From Tsukamurella asaccharolytica (GTDB taxonomy: Bacteria > Actinomycetota > Actinomycetes > Mycobacteriales > Mycobacteriaceae), in contig NZ_VIGW01000003.1 of NCBI RefSeq assembly GCF_007858435.1, positions 434,001 to 498,000 of the forward strand: DNA of 64,000 nucleotides, in the 5' to 3' direction. The notes under the pieces were generated by a model. It saw only the letters and a list, made by a program, of their open reading frames with translations. It had not been told where the DNA came from and ran no database searches. Positions 42,494-51,900 of this stretch are shown one piece after another. Both the position numbers and the translations under genes were made by a program. Every line of letters starts with the position of its first letter. Within the stretch, counting starts at the first letter, position 1.

Positions 42494-43432
42494 TCAGCGC
42501 AGCGCGTCGATATCCACGGTAGATCCCGCGGCCGCGCGGGCGATCTCGGCGAGCCGCGTGAAGCCCTCGGTCTTGGCGCTGGACGCCCGGTAAGCGAGTC
42601 CGATGCGCCGGCCCGGGGCGGGCGCGGCGAACCGCGCGACGGCCAGGTCCGTTCCCCGGAGCTCGACGGCGACCGCGGGCTCGGGCAGCAGGGTCACCCC
42701 GAGGCCGCCGGAGACGCACTGCACGATCGTGGCGAGCGAGGCCGCGCGGGTGTCCCCCATGATGCCGACGCCCTCCTCGGCCTGCCGGCACAGGTCGAGC
42801 GCCTGATCCCGGAGACAGTGCCCCTCGTCGAGGAGCAGGAGCGGGAGGCCGGAGAGGTCGTCTGCGGTGAGGTCGTCGCGGCCCGCGAGGGGATACCCGG
42901 GCGGCACGACGAGCACGAACTCCTCGTCGTAGAGCGGGATCTCGGCCACCGCCGAGCTATGCACCGGCAGTGCGAGGACGGCCACGTCGATCCGCCCCGA
43001 CCGCAGCGCGTCGAGCAGCCGGGCGGTCTGGTCCTCGACGACGGTGACGGCCAGGTCGTCGACCTCGGCGCGCAACTGCGGCAGGAGGCGGGGCAGCCGG
43101 TAGGGGGCGACCGTCGGGATCATGCCGAGGCGCAGCGTGCCGCGCAGCTCGCCGGTGAGCCCGGCGGCCGAGCTCACCAGCTCCGCCGCGGAGGAGACGA
43201 TGCCCGAGGCCTGCTCGAGCAGCGCCATCCCGGCCTCGGTGATGAGAACCTTGCGCGTGCTGCGCTCCACCAGCTGGACGCCGAGCCCCGATTCGAGGGA
43301 GGCCAGCGCCTGCGACAGCGACGGCTGACTCACGCCGAGAGTGGTCGCCGCGGTGCCGAAGTGGCGCGAGCGTGCCACTGCGACGAAGGCACGCAGCTGC
43401 GCGAGGGTCGGCTGGTACACCTGATCGGACAT
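42494..43432 (-). CDS. oxyR: LysR-type hydrogen peroxide regulator OxyR
   Basis: 312 aa. The winged helix is PTLAQLRAFVAVARSRHFG with SQPSLSQALASLESGLGVQL. The regulatory domain has the peroxide-sensing motif LLLLDEGHCLRDQALDLC, with the two Cys that form the OxyR disulfide. In Mycobacteriales OxyR controls ahpCD and catalase. Here it diverges from an unknown membrane protein gene rather than ahpC. The start ATG 43432 fits family length, and an ATG nine codons upstream is possible. The 5' region contains CCTATCAGTCTAATACC, a candidate binding site. Confidence 0.9.
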   Translation of the reverse strand: MSDQVYQPTLAQLRAFVAVARSRHFGTAATTLGVSQPSLSQALASLESGLGVQLVERSTRKVLITEAGMALLEQASGIVSSAAELVSSAAGLTGELRGTLRLGMIPTVAPYRLPRLLPQLRAEVDDLAVTVVEDQTARLLDALRSGRIDVAVLALPVHSSAVAEIPLYDEEFVLVVPPGYPLAGRDDLTADDLSGLPLLLLDEGHCLRDQALDLCRQAEEGVGIMGDTRAASLATIVQCVSGGLGVTLLPEPAVAVELRGTDLAVARFAAPAPGRRIGLAYRASSAKTEGFTRLAEIARAAAGSTVDIDALR

Positions 43433-43574
43433 ACCTATCAGTCTAATACCATTCATCACACGTTCTTTGCGGCAGCACGGGTGCTGGGGAGGGACGGCCG
43501 ACGAACGACCGCAGGCGCCGTCTCCGCCGTTCCCGCACGCGTAACAGGAGGCGGGCCGCGCGCGACACACGGTC

Positions 43575-44258
43575 ATGCGGCAGAACCTGCTCGTCACGCT
43601 CCGCGTGGCCGCCCTGCTCGTCCTCCTCACGGCGGCGGTCGCCGCAGCGACCGCCGCACACCCCCGCGAGACGGACTACGGGGAGTTCGCTCGTGCTCTG
43701 GACCGGGGCGAGGTCGTCCAGATCACGCTCCCGGACACCCCGTCGAGCTCGGGCGAGGCGACCGTCTGGATGGCCACGTGGTCCACGGGCCCGTTCCAGT
43801 GGCGCCGGGGGCCCGTCGCAGAAGGGTTGATGACCACGCTCTCGGACTTCACCGTCGCCATGCGGGATCGCGGGGTCCGCATCACGACGAAGGACGACGA
43901 CACCGAGCTCCTCACCTGGCCCTCCGCCGGGCCCACCTGGGTCACCACCCTGCTCGGCCTCACCTGGCTCGCCGTCTTCCTCGCGATGCTGATCTCACCC
44001 CCGACCTACGGCACGAGGTGGGCGTGGTTCTGGATGTTCGTCATCGGGCAGGTGGGCGCGCTGTTGTACCTCGTCCTGGAGCCGACACCGCTGTGGCGAC
44101 GCGACCCCGCCGCGGGCGGGATCGAACCGGTGGACCCCCTGCCGCCGCGGCGCGACCGGTGGAACGGGCTGCAGGGTGTCGCCTGGTCGATCCTCCTGCT
44201 GCTGGGCGGTGGGATGGCCGCCGCCGGCATCGGCTGGGCCGCCGGCCGTCTCCTCTGA
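43575..44258 (+). CDS. Hypothetical membrane protein
   Basis: 227 aa, not recognised. It has an N-terminal signal anchor (VALLVLLTAAVAAATAA), an extracytoplasmic region of about 85 residues containing DYGEFARALDRGEVVQI (reminiscent of the FtsH extracellular domain opening), and three further hydrophobic helices (TTLLGLTWLAVFLAMLI, FWMFVIGQVGALLYLVL and GVAWSILLLLGGGMAAAGIG). A Pro/Arg loop separates helices three and four. The start ATG 43575 lies 142 bp from the divergent oxyR start. Its function is unknown; placement beside oxyR is the only hint. Confidence 0.65.
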   Translation: MRQNLLVTLRVAALLVLLTAAVAAATAAHPRETDYGEFARALDRGEVVQITLPDTPSSSGEATVWMATWSTGPFQWRRGPVAEGLMTTLSDFTVAMRDRGVRITTKDDDTELLTWPSAGPTWVTTLLGLTWLAVFLAMLISPPTYGTRWAWFWMFVIGQVGALLYLVLEPTPLWRRDPAAGGIEPVDPLPPRRDRWNGLQGVAWSILLLLGGGMAAAGIGWAAGRLL

Positions 44259-44270
44259 ACCCCGGTCACG

Positions 44271-44729
44271 TCAGGGGCGCCAGGAGCCGGCCTCTTGACG
44301 GGTCGCGTGGTTGACCCGGTTCCACAGGTTGATCTGTCCGATCGCGAGCACGAGTGCGGCGAGCTGGGTCGCATCGAACTCGTCCGCGGCGGCGTCCCAC
44401 AGCTCGTCCGGCACCGCTTCGGGATTCCCGGCCAGGGCGGTGAGCTGCTCCGTCAGCTCCAGCGCGATCCGCTCGGCGTCGGAGAAGTACGGCGTGTGCC
44501 GCCAGGCGCCGACCGCGAAGAGCCTGTCGTCGGACGCGCCGTGCTTGCGCGCCACGCGCCAATGGCCGTCGAGGCAGGTGCTGCAGCTGTTGAGCTGGCT
44601 GGCGCGCACGTTGACCAGCTCGAGCAGTTCCGGCGACAGCCCCGAGGCCGCCACCGCCTCACCGAGCTTCGTCAGCGCGTCGAGCGCCCCGGGAAGGGCG
44701 AAAGCGGGGTTCGCCATCCGTGCGGTCAT
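44271..44729 (-). CDS. Carboxymuconolactone decarboxylase/AhpD-like protein
   Basis: 152 aa AhpD-fold protein. The peroxidase-type motif E..C..C..H is complete: Glu in ELLELVNVRAS, the pair in NSCSTCLDGH and the His. Such proteins use the two Cys for peroxide or alkylhydroperoxide reduction. It is divergent from an ECF41 sigma factor gene, the classic arrangement in which this enzyme is the sigma factor's target. The RBS AAGGAG precedes ATG 44729. An ECF41-type promoter lies 53 bp upstream. Confidence 0.9.
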   Translation of the reverse strand: MTARMANPAFALPGALDALTKLGEAVAASGLSPELLELVNVRASQLNSCSTCLDGHWRVARKHGASDDRLFAVGAWRHTPYFSDAERIALELTEQLTALAGNPEAVPDELWDAAADEFDATQLAALVLAIGQINLWNRVNHATRQEAGSWRP

Positions 44730-44781
44730 GGTGGTCTCCTTCGGTCGGTCACACTCGAGGCGGTCGCCCCGTCACTGTGTT

Positions 44782-44808
44782 GACGGATCACCGACGGAGG
44801 ATGTGACA
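44782..44808 (-). promoter_or_regulatory. ECF41-type promoter of the AhpD-like gene
   Basis: On the minus strand TGTCACA (44808-44802) and CGTC (44785-44782) are 16 bp apart. This is the TGTCACA-n16-CGTC consensus known for ECF41 sigma factors. The -35 overlaps the ribosome-binding region and lies one base from the ATG of the divergent sigma gene. Confidence 0.8.
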
Positions 44809-44809
44809 C

Positions 44810-45634
44810 ATGGACCTGAACGACTTCGTCAGCGCCCGCCCCCGGCTGCTCGCGGTGGCCACGCGGATGCTCGGCTCGGCCGCGGACGCCGAGGACGCGG
44901 TCCAGGAGGCGTGGCTGCGCGCAGACCGGGCCGACGGGGACGACACCATCGACAATCCGACCGCGTGGCTGACCACCGTGGTCTCGCGGATCTGTCTGGA
45001 CCGCCTGCGTTCCCGGCACTACACCGCGTCGCTCGACGACGTGGACCCCGCCGACCCGGCGCCGTCGCCCGACGCGCAGGCCCAGCTCGCGGAATCCGTG
45101 GGCGCGGCGATGGGCGCGGTCCTCGACGAACTCGCGCCCGCCGAGCGCGTGGCGTTCGTGCTGCACGACGTCTTCGCCGTTCCCTTCGACGACGTGGCGG
45201 AGATCCTCGGCATGAGCCCCGCCGCGACGCGACAGCTCGCGAGCCGCGCCCGCCGCCGGGTGGCGGGCGCGCCCCGCCCGGACGCCGCGCGCACCGACGC
45301 CGTGCGCGCCTTCCTCGCGGCGTCGCGCGACGGGGACTTCACCACCCTCGTGGACCTGCTCGACCCCGACGCGGTCTTCCGGATTCGCACCGACGACGCT
45401 CCCCCGTCGATCCTCACGGGCGCGCCGGCCATCGCCGAGGCCTTCCTGTTCAAGGCGAAAACCGCCCTCGTCGCTCTTGTCGACGGGGTGCTCGGCTACA
45501 CCGCGCGGCCGCCCGGCGCGCCCGGCTACCTCCTGCTCGGCGATGTGACCTTCACCGAGGACGGCCGCATCGCCGCGCTCGACGTCACACTGCGCGCCGA
45601 CGAGGTGGCCGGCAGCGAGGTCATCCCGCTCTGA
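44810..45634 (+). CDS. ECF41-family RNA polymerase sigma factor with SnoaL-like C-terminal domain
   Basis: 274 aa. Sigma region 2 has RPRLLAVATRMLGSAADAEDAVQEAWLR and region 4 has LDELAPAERVAFVLHDVF with FDDVAEILGMSPAATRQLAS. The C-terminal 110 residues (DAVRAFLAASRDGDFTTL onward) are the NTF2/SnoaL-like domain that acts in place of an anti-sigma factor in ECF41 proteins. It resembles SigJ of M. tuberculosis. The RBS GGAGG precedes ATG 44810. Its predicted target is the divergent AhpD-like gene, linked by a consensus promoter. Confidence 0.92.
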   Translation: MDLNDFVSARPRLLAVATRMLGSAADAEDAVQEAWLRADRADGDDTIDNPTAWLTTVVSRICLDRLRSRHYTASLDDVDPADPAPSPDAQAQLAESVGAAMGAVLDELAPAERVAFVLHDVFAVPFDDVAEILGMSPAATRQLASRARRRVAGAPRPDAARTDAVRAFLAASRDGDFTTLVDLLDPDAVFRIRTDDAPPSILTGAPAIAEAFLFKAKTALVALVDGVLGYTARPPGAPGYLLLGDVTFTEDGRIAALDVTLRADEVAGSEVIPL

Positions 45635-45646
45635 CCCCGGACCGGG

Positions 45647-47281
45647 CTAGTGGTCGATGGCCTTCTCGACCCCGACGCCGGTGAGCGAGCGCACCTCCAT
45701 CTCGACCGCCTTGTCGGCGAGCGCGAAGTCGGGCTTGCCGAAGATCGTGCCGAGGATCGCCAGGCCGAAGCCGATCGGGATCGATACCAGTCCGGGGTTC
45801 TCCAGCGGGAACCAGTGGAAATCAACCGATTTGAACATCGACGTCGACTTCCCCGAGACGGCCGGGGAGAAGACGATCAGCACGATGGACGAGACCAGAC
45901 CGCCGTACATCGAGAGCACCGCGCCGGTGGTGTTGAACCTCCGCCAGAACAGGGAGAACAGGATGGTCGGCAAGTTGGCCGACGCCGCGACGGCGAACGC
46001 GAGGGCGACCAGGAAGGCGATGTTCTGCCCCATGGCGCCGATGCCGAGAACGATCGACGCGATGCCGATGACCACCACGGTGATCCGCGAGACGCGCACC
46101 TGCGCTTCCTCCGAGGCCCTGCCGTGCTTGATGACGCCGTTGTAGACGTCGTGGGCGAGGCTGGCGGAGGCCGTGATGGCGAGGCCGGCGACCACCGCAA
46201 GGATCGTCGCGAAGGCCACCGCGGAGATGACCGCCATGAGGATCGTGCCGCCGAGCGAGAAGGCCAGCAGCGGCGCTGCGGAGTTCACGCCGCCGGGAGC
46301 ACTGGCGATCACGTCGGCTCCCACGTACGCGGCGGCACCGAAACCCAGGACCAGCGTGCAGATGTAGAAGGCCCCGATCAGTCCGATCGCCCAGGTCACC
46401 GAGCGCCGGGCCTCCTTGGCCGTGGGCACGGTGTAGAAGCGCATGAGCACGTGCGGCAGGCCCGCGGTGCCGAGCACGAGCGCAAGCGCCAGCGAGATGA
46501 AGTCCAGCTTCGTGGTCTCGGTTTTGCCGTACTTGAGGCCGGGCTCGATGATCTTCTCCCCCGCGGCGCTGCCGTCGATGGCCTTCTGCAGCAGATCGGA
46601 GAAATTGCCCTTCACCGCCGCGAGCACCATGAGGGTCATCAGCAGCGCGCCGCCGACCAGCAGAACGGCCTTGACCATCTGCACGTAGGTGGTGCCCTTC
46701 ATACCGCCGACCAGCACGTAGACGATCATCAGGACGCCGACCACCGCGACCACGACGGCCTGCCCGGTGGTGCCCTTGATGTTGAGGAGCAGCGAGACGA
46801 GGCCGCCCGCGCCCGCCATCTGCGCGATCAAGTAGAAGAGCGAGACGGTCAGCGTGGCCAGGGCGGCGGCCATCCGCACCGGGCGCTGCTTGAGCCGGAA
46901 GCTCAACACATCGGCCATGGTGAACTTGCCGACGTTGCGCAGACGTTCGGCGACGAGCAGGAGCGCGACGAGCCAGGCGACGAGGAAGCCGATGGAGTAC
47001 AGGAAACCGTCGTAGCCCTGGACAGCGATGGCGCCGCAGATGCCGAGGAAGCTGGCGGCCGAGAGGTAGTCGCCCGCGATGGCGAAACCGTTCTGCGGGC
47101 CGGTGAACGTGGCGCCGCCGGTGTAGAAGTCCGTCGCCTTCTTCGTGGTCCGGCTGGCCTTGATGACCAGCCCCATCGTCACGCCGATGAACAGCAGGAA
47201 GACCAGGATGTTCAGCGCGGTGGAGCCGACCTGCTGGCCGACCTCGATCGTGCCGGGCTCCCAGGCCAGGAGATCGGTCAC
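45647..47281 (-). CDS. Solute:sodium symporter (acetate/pyruvate type, MctC/ActP-like)
   Basis: 544 aa with about 13 transmembrane helices. SSS family motifs are visible: FAIAGDYLSAASFLGICGAIA, the YDGFLYSIGFLVAWLVALLL helix, VLVGGMKGTTYVQMVKAVLL and TAGLPHVLMRFYTVP. The companion DUF485 gene directly upstream (4-bp overlap, 47278-47281) is the standard partner of ActP/MctC, the uptake systems for acetate, pyruvate and propionate. The short-chain acid substrate fits the AcuC/Pat and acyl-CoA genes in the window. GTG 47281 is the start. Confidence 0.92.
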   Translation of the reverse strand: MTDLLAWEPGTIEVGQQVGSTALNILVFLLFIGVTMGLVIKASRTTKKATDFYTGGATFTGPQNGFAIAGDYLSAASFLGICGAIAVQGYDGFLYSIGFLVAWLVALLLVAERLRNVGKFTMADVLSFRLKQRPVRMAAALATLTVSLFYLIAQMAGAGGLVSLLLNIKGTTGQAVVVAVVGVLMIVYVLVGGMKGTTYVQMVKAVLLVGGALLMTLMVLAAVKGNFSDLLQKAIDGSAAGEKIIEPGLKYGKTETTKLDFISLALALVLGTAGLPHVLMRFYTVPTAKEARRSVTWAIGLIGAFYICTLVLGFGAAAYVGADVIASAPGGVNSAAPLLAFSLGGTILMAVISAVAFATILAVVAGLAITASASLAHDVYNGVIKHGRASEEAQVRVSRITVVVIGIASIVLGIGAMGQNIAFLVALAFAVAASANLPTILFSLFWRRFNTTGAVLSMYGGLVSSIVLIVFSPAVSGKSTSMFKSVDFHWFPLENPGLVSIPIGFGLAILGTIFGKPDFALADKAVEMEVRSLTGVGVEKAIDH

Positions 47282-47622
47282 CGGTCCGCCTCCCCGGCCT
47301 TGAGCTCGGCCTCGATGTGCTCACGCAGATCCGTCGCCATCGGGTCGATCGCGTTATCCGCGAACCGGACGTACGCCCAGGTGATGGCGAACGTGGAGAC
47401 GAACTGCCCGAGCCCCATCACCAGCGCCACATTGATGTTCCCGAACAGCTTCTGGCTCATGAAGTCATGGGCGTACGTGGCCAGCAGCACGTACAGGGCG
47501 TACCAGAGCAGGAAGGCCACGGAAACCGGGATCACGAACCTCGCCAATCTGCGCCGGAGTTCGTGGAATTCCTTGCTGTCGTAGGCGCGCTGGTAGACCG
47601 CCGCCGTATCCTCTTCGTTCAC
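47278..47622 (-). CDS. DUF485 family membrane protein
   Basis: 114 aa from GTG 47622. Family sequence FHELRRRLARFVIPVSVAFLLWY starts the first of two helices, and the second is ALVMGLGQFVSTFAITWAYV. It is the small partner of SSS acetate-type symporters (YjcH-ActP in E. coli, cg0952-MctC in C. glutamicum) and is translationally coupled to the transporter by a 4-bp overlap. Its exact function is unknown. Upstream start codons (GTG 47643, TTG 47673) are possible. Confidence 0.88.
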   Translation of the reverse strand: MNEEDTAAVYQRAYDSKEFHELRRRLARFVIPVSVAFLLWYALYVLLATYAHDFMSQKLFGNINVALVMGLGQFVSTFAITWAYVRFADNAIDPMATDLREHIEAELKAGEADR

Positions 47623-47718
47623 CCTCGTGAGTGTGGCACGGACCACATGCGCCCGGGTTTGAATGAGTGACAAACGCTGTGCAAACCCGTGGAACGGTCC
47701 TTACCCGGGCCTTACGTG

Positions 47719-48972
47719 TCAGGCGTCGAGTGCCCGACGGGTCGCCGCCGCGATCTCCGCGACCTGCTCGTCGGTGGTGATGAGCGCCGGCGAGTACTGC
47801 AGCGTGCCGAGTCCGGCGGCCCGCCCGGAGACGCCCTGCGCCCGCAGCTTCTTGACCGTCGCCATGGCCTCCGCGGGCTCGTGCAGCTGGACGCCGGCGA
47901 CCGCGCCGACGCCGCCCCGGACGTCCTTGACCTTGGGATGCTCTGCCAGGGTGGACAGCTCGCGCAGGAGGCTGTCCTGCAGGCGCAGCGCCTCGGCGAC
48001 CAGGTTTTCCCGCTCCATGATGTCGAGCACGGCCATCGATGCGGCGGCCGCCGCCGCGTGCCCGCCGTAGGTGTAGCCGTGCCGCCACCACACGCCGCCC
48101 GCGAAGAAGGGCTCGGCGACGTGCGGCGCGACGAACAAGGCACCCATGGGGACGTAGCCGCTGGTCAGCCCCTTCGCGGTGGTCATCAGGTCGGGCTGCA
48201 GGTCGAACCGGCTCGAGGCGAACCAGGCGCCGCCGATCCGGCCGAAGCCGGTGACCACCTCGTCGGCGATGAACAGGACGTCGTGCTCGCGGCAGATGTC
48301 GCGGACCTCGCGCAGGTAGCCCTCGGGCGGCGGCAGCAGACCGCCTGCGCCGATCACCGGCTCGGCGACGAAGGCCGCGACGGACTCGGCGCCGACCCGC
48401 TCGATGAGGCCCAGCAACGCCTTGGCGTCGTCCCACGCCACCGTCGCGGTGTCGTCGAAGAGCACGCCCCCGTAGCCCTCGGCGTTGACCGGGATGCCGC
48501 CCAGGCTCGTGCCGCCCACGTGCATGCCGTGGTACGCGTTGGACCGGCCGACGATGAGCTTCTTCTCGGGCCGGCCCTTCTCCTGCCAGTAGCGGCGGGC
48601 CAGCTTGATCGCCGAGTCCACCGAATCGGAGCCGCCGGAGGTGAAGAAGATCTTGCTGTCCGGGACCGGCGCGATGCCCTGCAGGCGCTCCGCGAGGGCG
48701 ACCGTCGTATCCGTAGCCCCGTCGCCGAAGCCCGTCACGTGCGCGACCTTGAGCAGCTGGTCGCGCACCGCGTCGGCGACCTCGGCGCGGCCGTGACCGA
48801 CGTTGGCGAACCACAGCCCGGCGGTCGCATCCAGGTACCGGTTGCCCGCCGTATCGAAGACGTACGCGCCCTCGCCGCGCGCGAAGACGAAGGCGCCGTC
48901 GCGCACCACGGCGCCCATGTCCGCGAAGCCGTGCCAGAGTGCCGATGAGGTCGTGGGTCCCTGTCCGCTCAT
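47719..48972 (-). CDS. Class III aminotransferase (omega-transaminase family)
   Basis: 417 aa PLP enzyme. N-terminal residues ATAGLWFANVGHGR fit the family. The PLP phosphate site is FFTSGGSDSVDSAIKLAR, the Tyr/His region is NAYHGMH, the pyridine-binding Asp is in FIADEVVTGFGRIG and the Schiff-base Lys is in MTTAKGLTSGYVPMGA. The YTYGGHAAAAAA motif closes the active site. Amino donor and acceptor are unknown; beta-alanine:pyruvate or polyamine transamination are common in this group. ATG 48972 gives the family N-terminus. It diverges from hrpA by 20 bp. Confidence 0.9.
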   Translation of the reverse strand: MSGQGPTTSSALWHGFADMGAVVRDGAFVFARGEGAYVFDTAGNRYLDATAGLWFANVGHGRAEVADAVRDQLLKVAHVTGFGDGATDTTVALAERLQGIAPVPDSKIFFTSGGSDSVDSAIKLARRYWQEKGRPEKKLIVGRSNAYHGMHVGGTSLGGIPVNAEGYGGVLFDDTATVAWDDAKALLGLIERVGAESVAAFVAEPVIGAGGLLPPPEGYLREVRDICREHDVLFIADEVVTGFGRIGGAWFASSRFDLQPDLMTTAKGLTSGYVPMGALFVAPHVAEPFFAGGVWWRHGYTYGGHAAAAAASMAVLDIMERENLVAEALRLQDSLLRELSTLAEHPKVKDVRGGVGAVAGVQLHEPAEAMATVKKLRAQGVSGRAAGLGTLQYSPALITTDEQVAEIAAATRRALDA

Positions 48973-48978
48973 GGTGGA

Positions 48979-48995
48979 TAAACTAGTCGCAAATG
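48979..48995 (+). promoter_or_regulatory. Leaderless -10 of hrpA
   Basis: TAAACT (48979-48984) lies 8 bases before ATG 48993 with no Shine-Dalgarno sequence. The aminotransferase start on the other strand is 20 bp away. Confidence 0.4.
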
Positions 48996-51900
48996 ACGAA
49001 GCAGGAGACGCGCACCGCACGGGAGGACGGCGACGGCGGACCGTCGAAGCGCGAACTGTACGGCGCGCTCGGCACCGACGCCGATCCCGCGCTCACTCTG
49101 CGGGACGAGGCGCGCCTGCGCGGCAGACTCAAGCGTGCCAAGGCCTCCGACCTGCCGAGGCTCGCCCGCGAGATCGACGCCGCGCGGGAGCGCTACGCCG
49201 AGCGCCGCGACGCGGTGCCGGCGATCGTCTACCCCGAGAACCTGCCGGTGAGTGCGCGCCGCGAGGAGATCGCGAAGGCCATCAGCGAGAACCAGGTCGT
49301 CATCCTAGCGGGCGAGACCGGGTCGGGGAAGACGACCCAGCTGCCGAAGATCTGCCTCGAGCTCGGGCGCGGCGTGCGGGGCATGATCGGCCACACCCAG
49401 CCGCGCCGACTCGCGGCCCGCAGCGTCGCCGAGCGCATCGCGGAGGAGACGAAGTCGGAGCTGGGCGACGCCGTCGGCTACGCCGTACGGTTCACCGACC
49501 GGGTCTCGCCGAAGACCTCGGTCAAGCTCATGACCGACGGCATTCTGCTGCGCGAGCTGACGCGCGACCGGCTGCTGCGCGACTACGATACGATCATCAT
49601 CGACGAAGCACACGAACGCAGCCTCAACATCGACTTCCTGCTCGGTTACCTGCGGCAGCTCCTGCCCCGCAGGCCCGATCTCAAGGTCATCGTCACGTCG
49701 GCGACCATCGAGCCGGAGCGCTTCGCCACCCACTTCGCGCGGCCCGACGGGGCCGCCGCCCCCGTCATCGAGGTCAGTGGCCGCACGTACCCGGTGGAGA
49801 TCCGGTACCGCCCGCTCGACGAGATGACCGACGATTCCGAACCGCTCGACCAGGTCACCGGGATCGTGCACGCCGTCGAGGAGCTCTCCCGCGAGGCGCC
49901 CGGCGACGTGCTCGTCTTCCTCTCCGGCGAGCGCGAGATCCGCGACGCCGCGGAGGCGCTGGAGGCGAAGTACGGCCCCCGGGGCTCCACCGGGCGCGGC
50001 GGCTCCGCCGTGGAGATCCTCCCGCTCTACGCACGGCTCTCCTCCGCCGAGCAGCACCGCGTCTTCGCCCCGCACACGGGCCGCAGGATCGTGCTGGCCA
50101 CCAACGTCGCCGAGACCTCGCTCACGGTGCCCGGCATCAAGTACGTCGTCGACACGGGCACGGCGCGCATCTCCCGGTACTCGCTCCGCACCAAGGTGCA
50201 GCGGCTGCCGATCGAGCCGATCTCGCAGGCCTCCGCGCAGCAGCGGTCCGGCCGGTGCGGCCGTACGTCCGACGGCATCGCGATCCGGCTCTACTCGGAG
50301 GACGATTTCGACGCCCGGCCGCAGTACACCGATCCCGAGATCCTCCGGACCAACCTGGCCTCGGTGATCCTGTCGATGACGGCGCTCGAACTCGGCGAGG
50401 TGTCCGCCTTCCCGTTCGTCCAGCCGCCGGACGAGCGCGCGGTCCGCGACGGTACGGCGCTCCTCGAGGAGCTGGGCGCGCTGGAGGACGCCGCTCCCGG
50501 CCACAAGAGACTCACGACCGTGGGCCGGCAGTTGGCCGATCTCCCCGTGGATCCGCGGATGGCCCGGATGCTCGTGGCGGCCCGCGAATTCGGGGTCCTC
50601 CCCGAGGTGCTCGTGATCGTGGCCGGCCTGTCGATCCAGGACATGCGGGAGCGGCCCGCCGAGCACCGTCAGGCCGCGGACGCGCAGCACGCACGGTTCG
50701 CCGACCCCACGTCGGACTTCCTCTCGTACCTCAATCTGTGGCGCCACCTGGGCGACCGGCGTGCCGAGCTGAGTTCGAGCGCCTTCCGCCGTGAGTGCCA
50801 GCGCGAGTTCCTGCACTACGTGCGCATCCGCGAGTGGCAGGACCTGCAGGGGCAGCTTCGGCAGATCTGTCGCGACCTCGGCTGGAAGCTCGACTCGCTG
50901 GGCCGGGAGCCCGCACCGTCGGCCGACCTGATCCACCAGGCCCTGCTGGCGGGCCTGCTGTCCCAGATCGGGCTGCGCGAGCCGGACGGAAAGGAGTTCC
51001 TGGGAGCGCGGAACGCCAAGTTCATGGTCTTCCCCGGGTCGGCCCTCTACCGGAAGCCGCCGCGCTTCGTCATGGCCGGCGAACTCGTGGAGACCTCCCG
51101 CCTGTTCGCGCGAACCGTCGCCAAGATCGAGCCGGAATGGGCCGAGAAGCTGGCGGGGCCGCTCGCGAAGCACCATTACTCCGAGCCGCACTGGTCCACG
51201 AAGCGGGAGGCCGTGCTGGCCAAGGAGCGCGTCACGCTGTTCGGGGTGCCGCTGGTCGCCGATCGCACGGTGAACTTCGGTCGGATAGATCCCGTCGCCG
51301 CGCGGGAGCTCTTCCTGCGGCACGCGCTCGTCCAGGGCGAATGGCGCACGCGGCACCCGTTCTTCGCGCGCAACCGGGCGCTCCTCGACGACGCGGAATA
51401 CTTGGAGGACAAGGCGCGTCGCCGCGACATCGTGGTCGACGAGGACGGGCTCTTCGACTTCTACGACCGGCGGATTCCCGAGGGCATCGTCTCTGCGCGG
51501 CACTTCGACGCGTGGTGGAAGAAGGCCTCTCGGACCGATCCCGACCTCCTGGACTTCACCGCCGACGACCTCCTCGCCGACGGTGCCGCCGACGTCACCG
51601 CGGAGGCGTACCCGACGTCGTGGCTGCAGGGCCGCATCGAGGTGCCACTGAAGTACCGATTCGAGCCCGGCGCTGCGGATGACGGTGTCACCGCGCGCAT
51701 CCCCGTCAAGGACTTGGCGACGGTCCGGGCGGACGGCTTCGAGTGGCTCGTTCCCGCGATGCGCGAGGAACTGGCGGTGGCGCTGATCAAGTCGCTGCCG
51801 AAGCAGTTGCGCCGCGAGGTGGTACCCGCGCCCGACTTCGCCGCAGCCGCTCTCGCGCGCCTCACCCCGCGTGCGGAGCCGCTCAACGAGGGCCTCGCCC

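Noticed and set aside
44271-44729. Calling the AhpD-like gene part of an OxyR-ahpCD operon
   Set aside because: No ahpC is present, the gene is separated from oxyR by an unrelated membrane protein gene, and it has a clear ECF41 promoter.
45650-47584. A 644-codon plus-strand frame opposite the SSS symporter and DUF485 genes
   Set aside because: Rich in Asp, Glu, His, Arg and Gly without domain signals, typical of the complement of hydrophobic helices.
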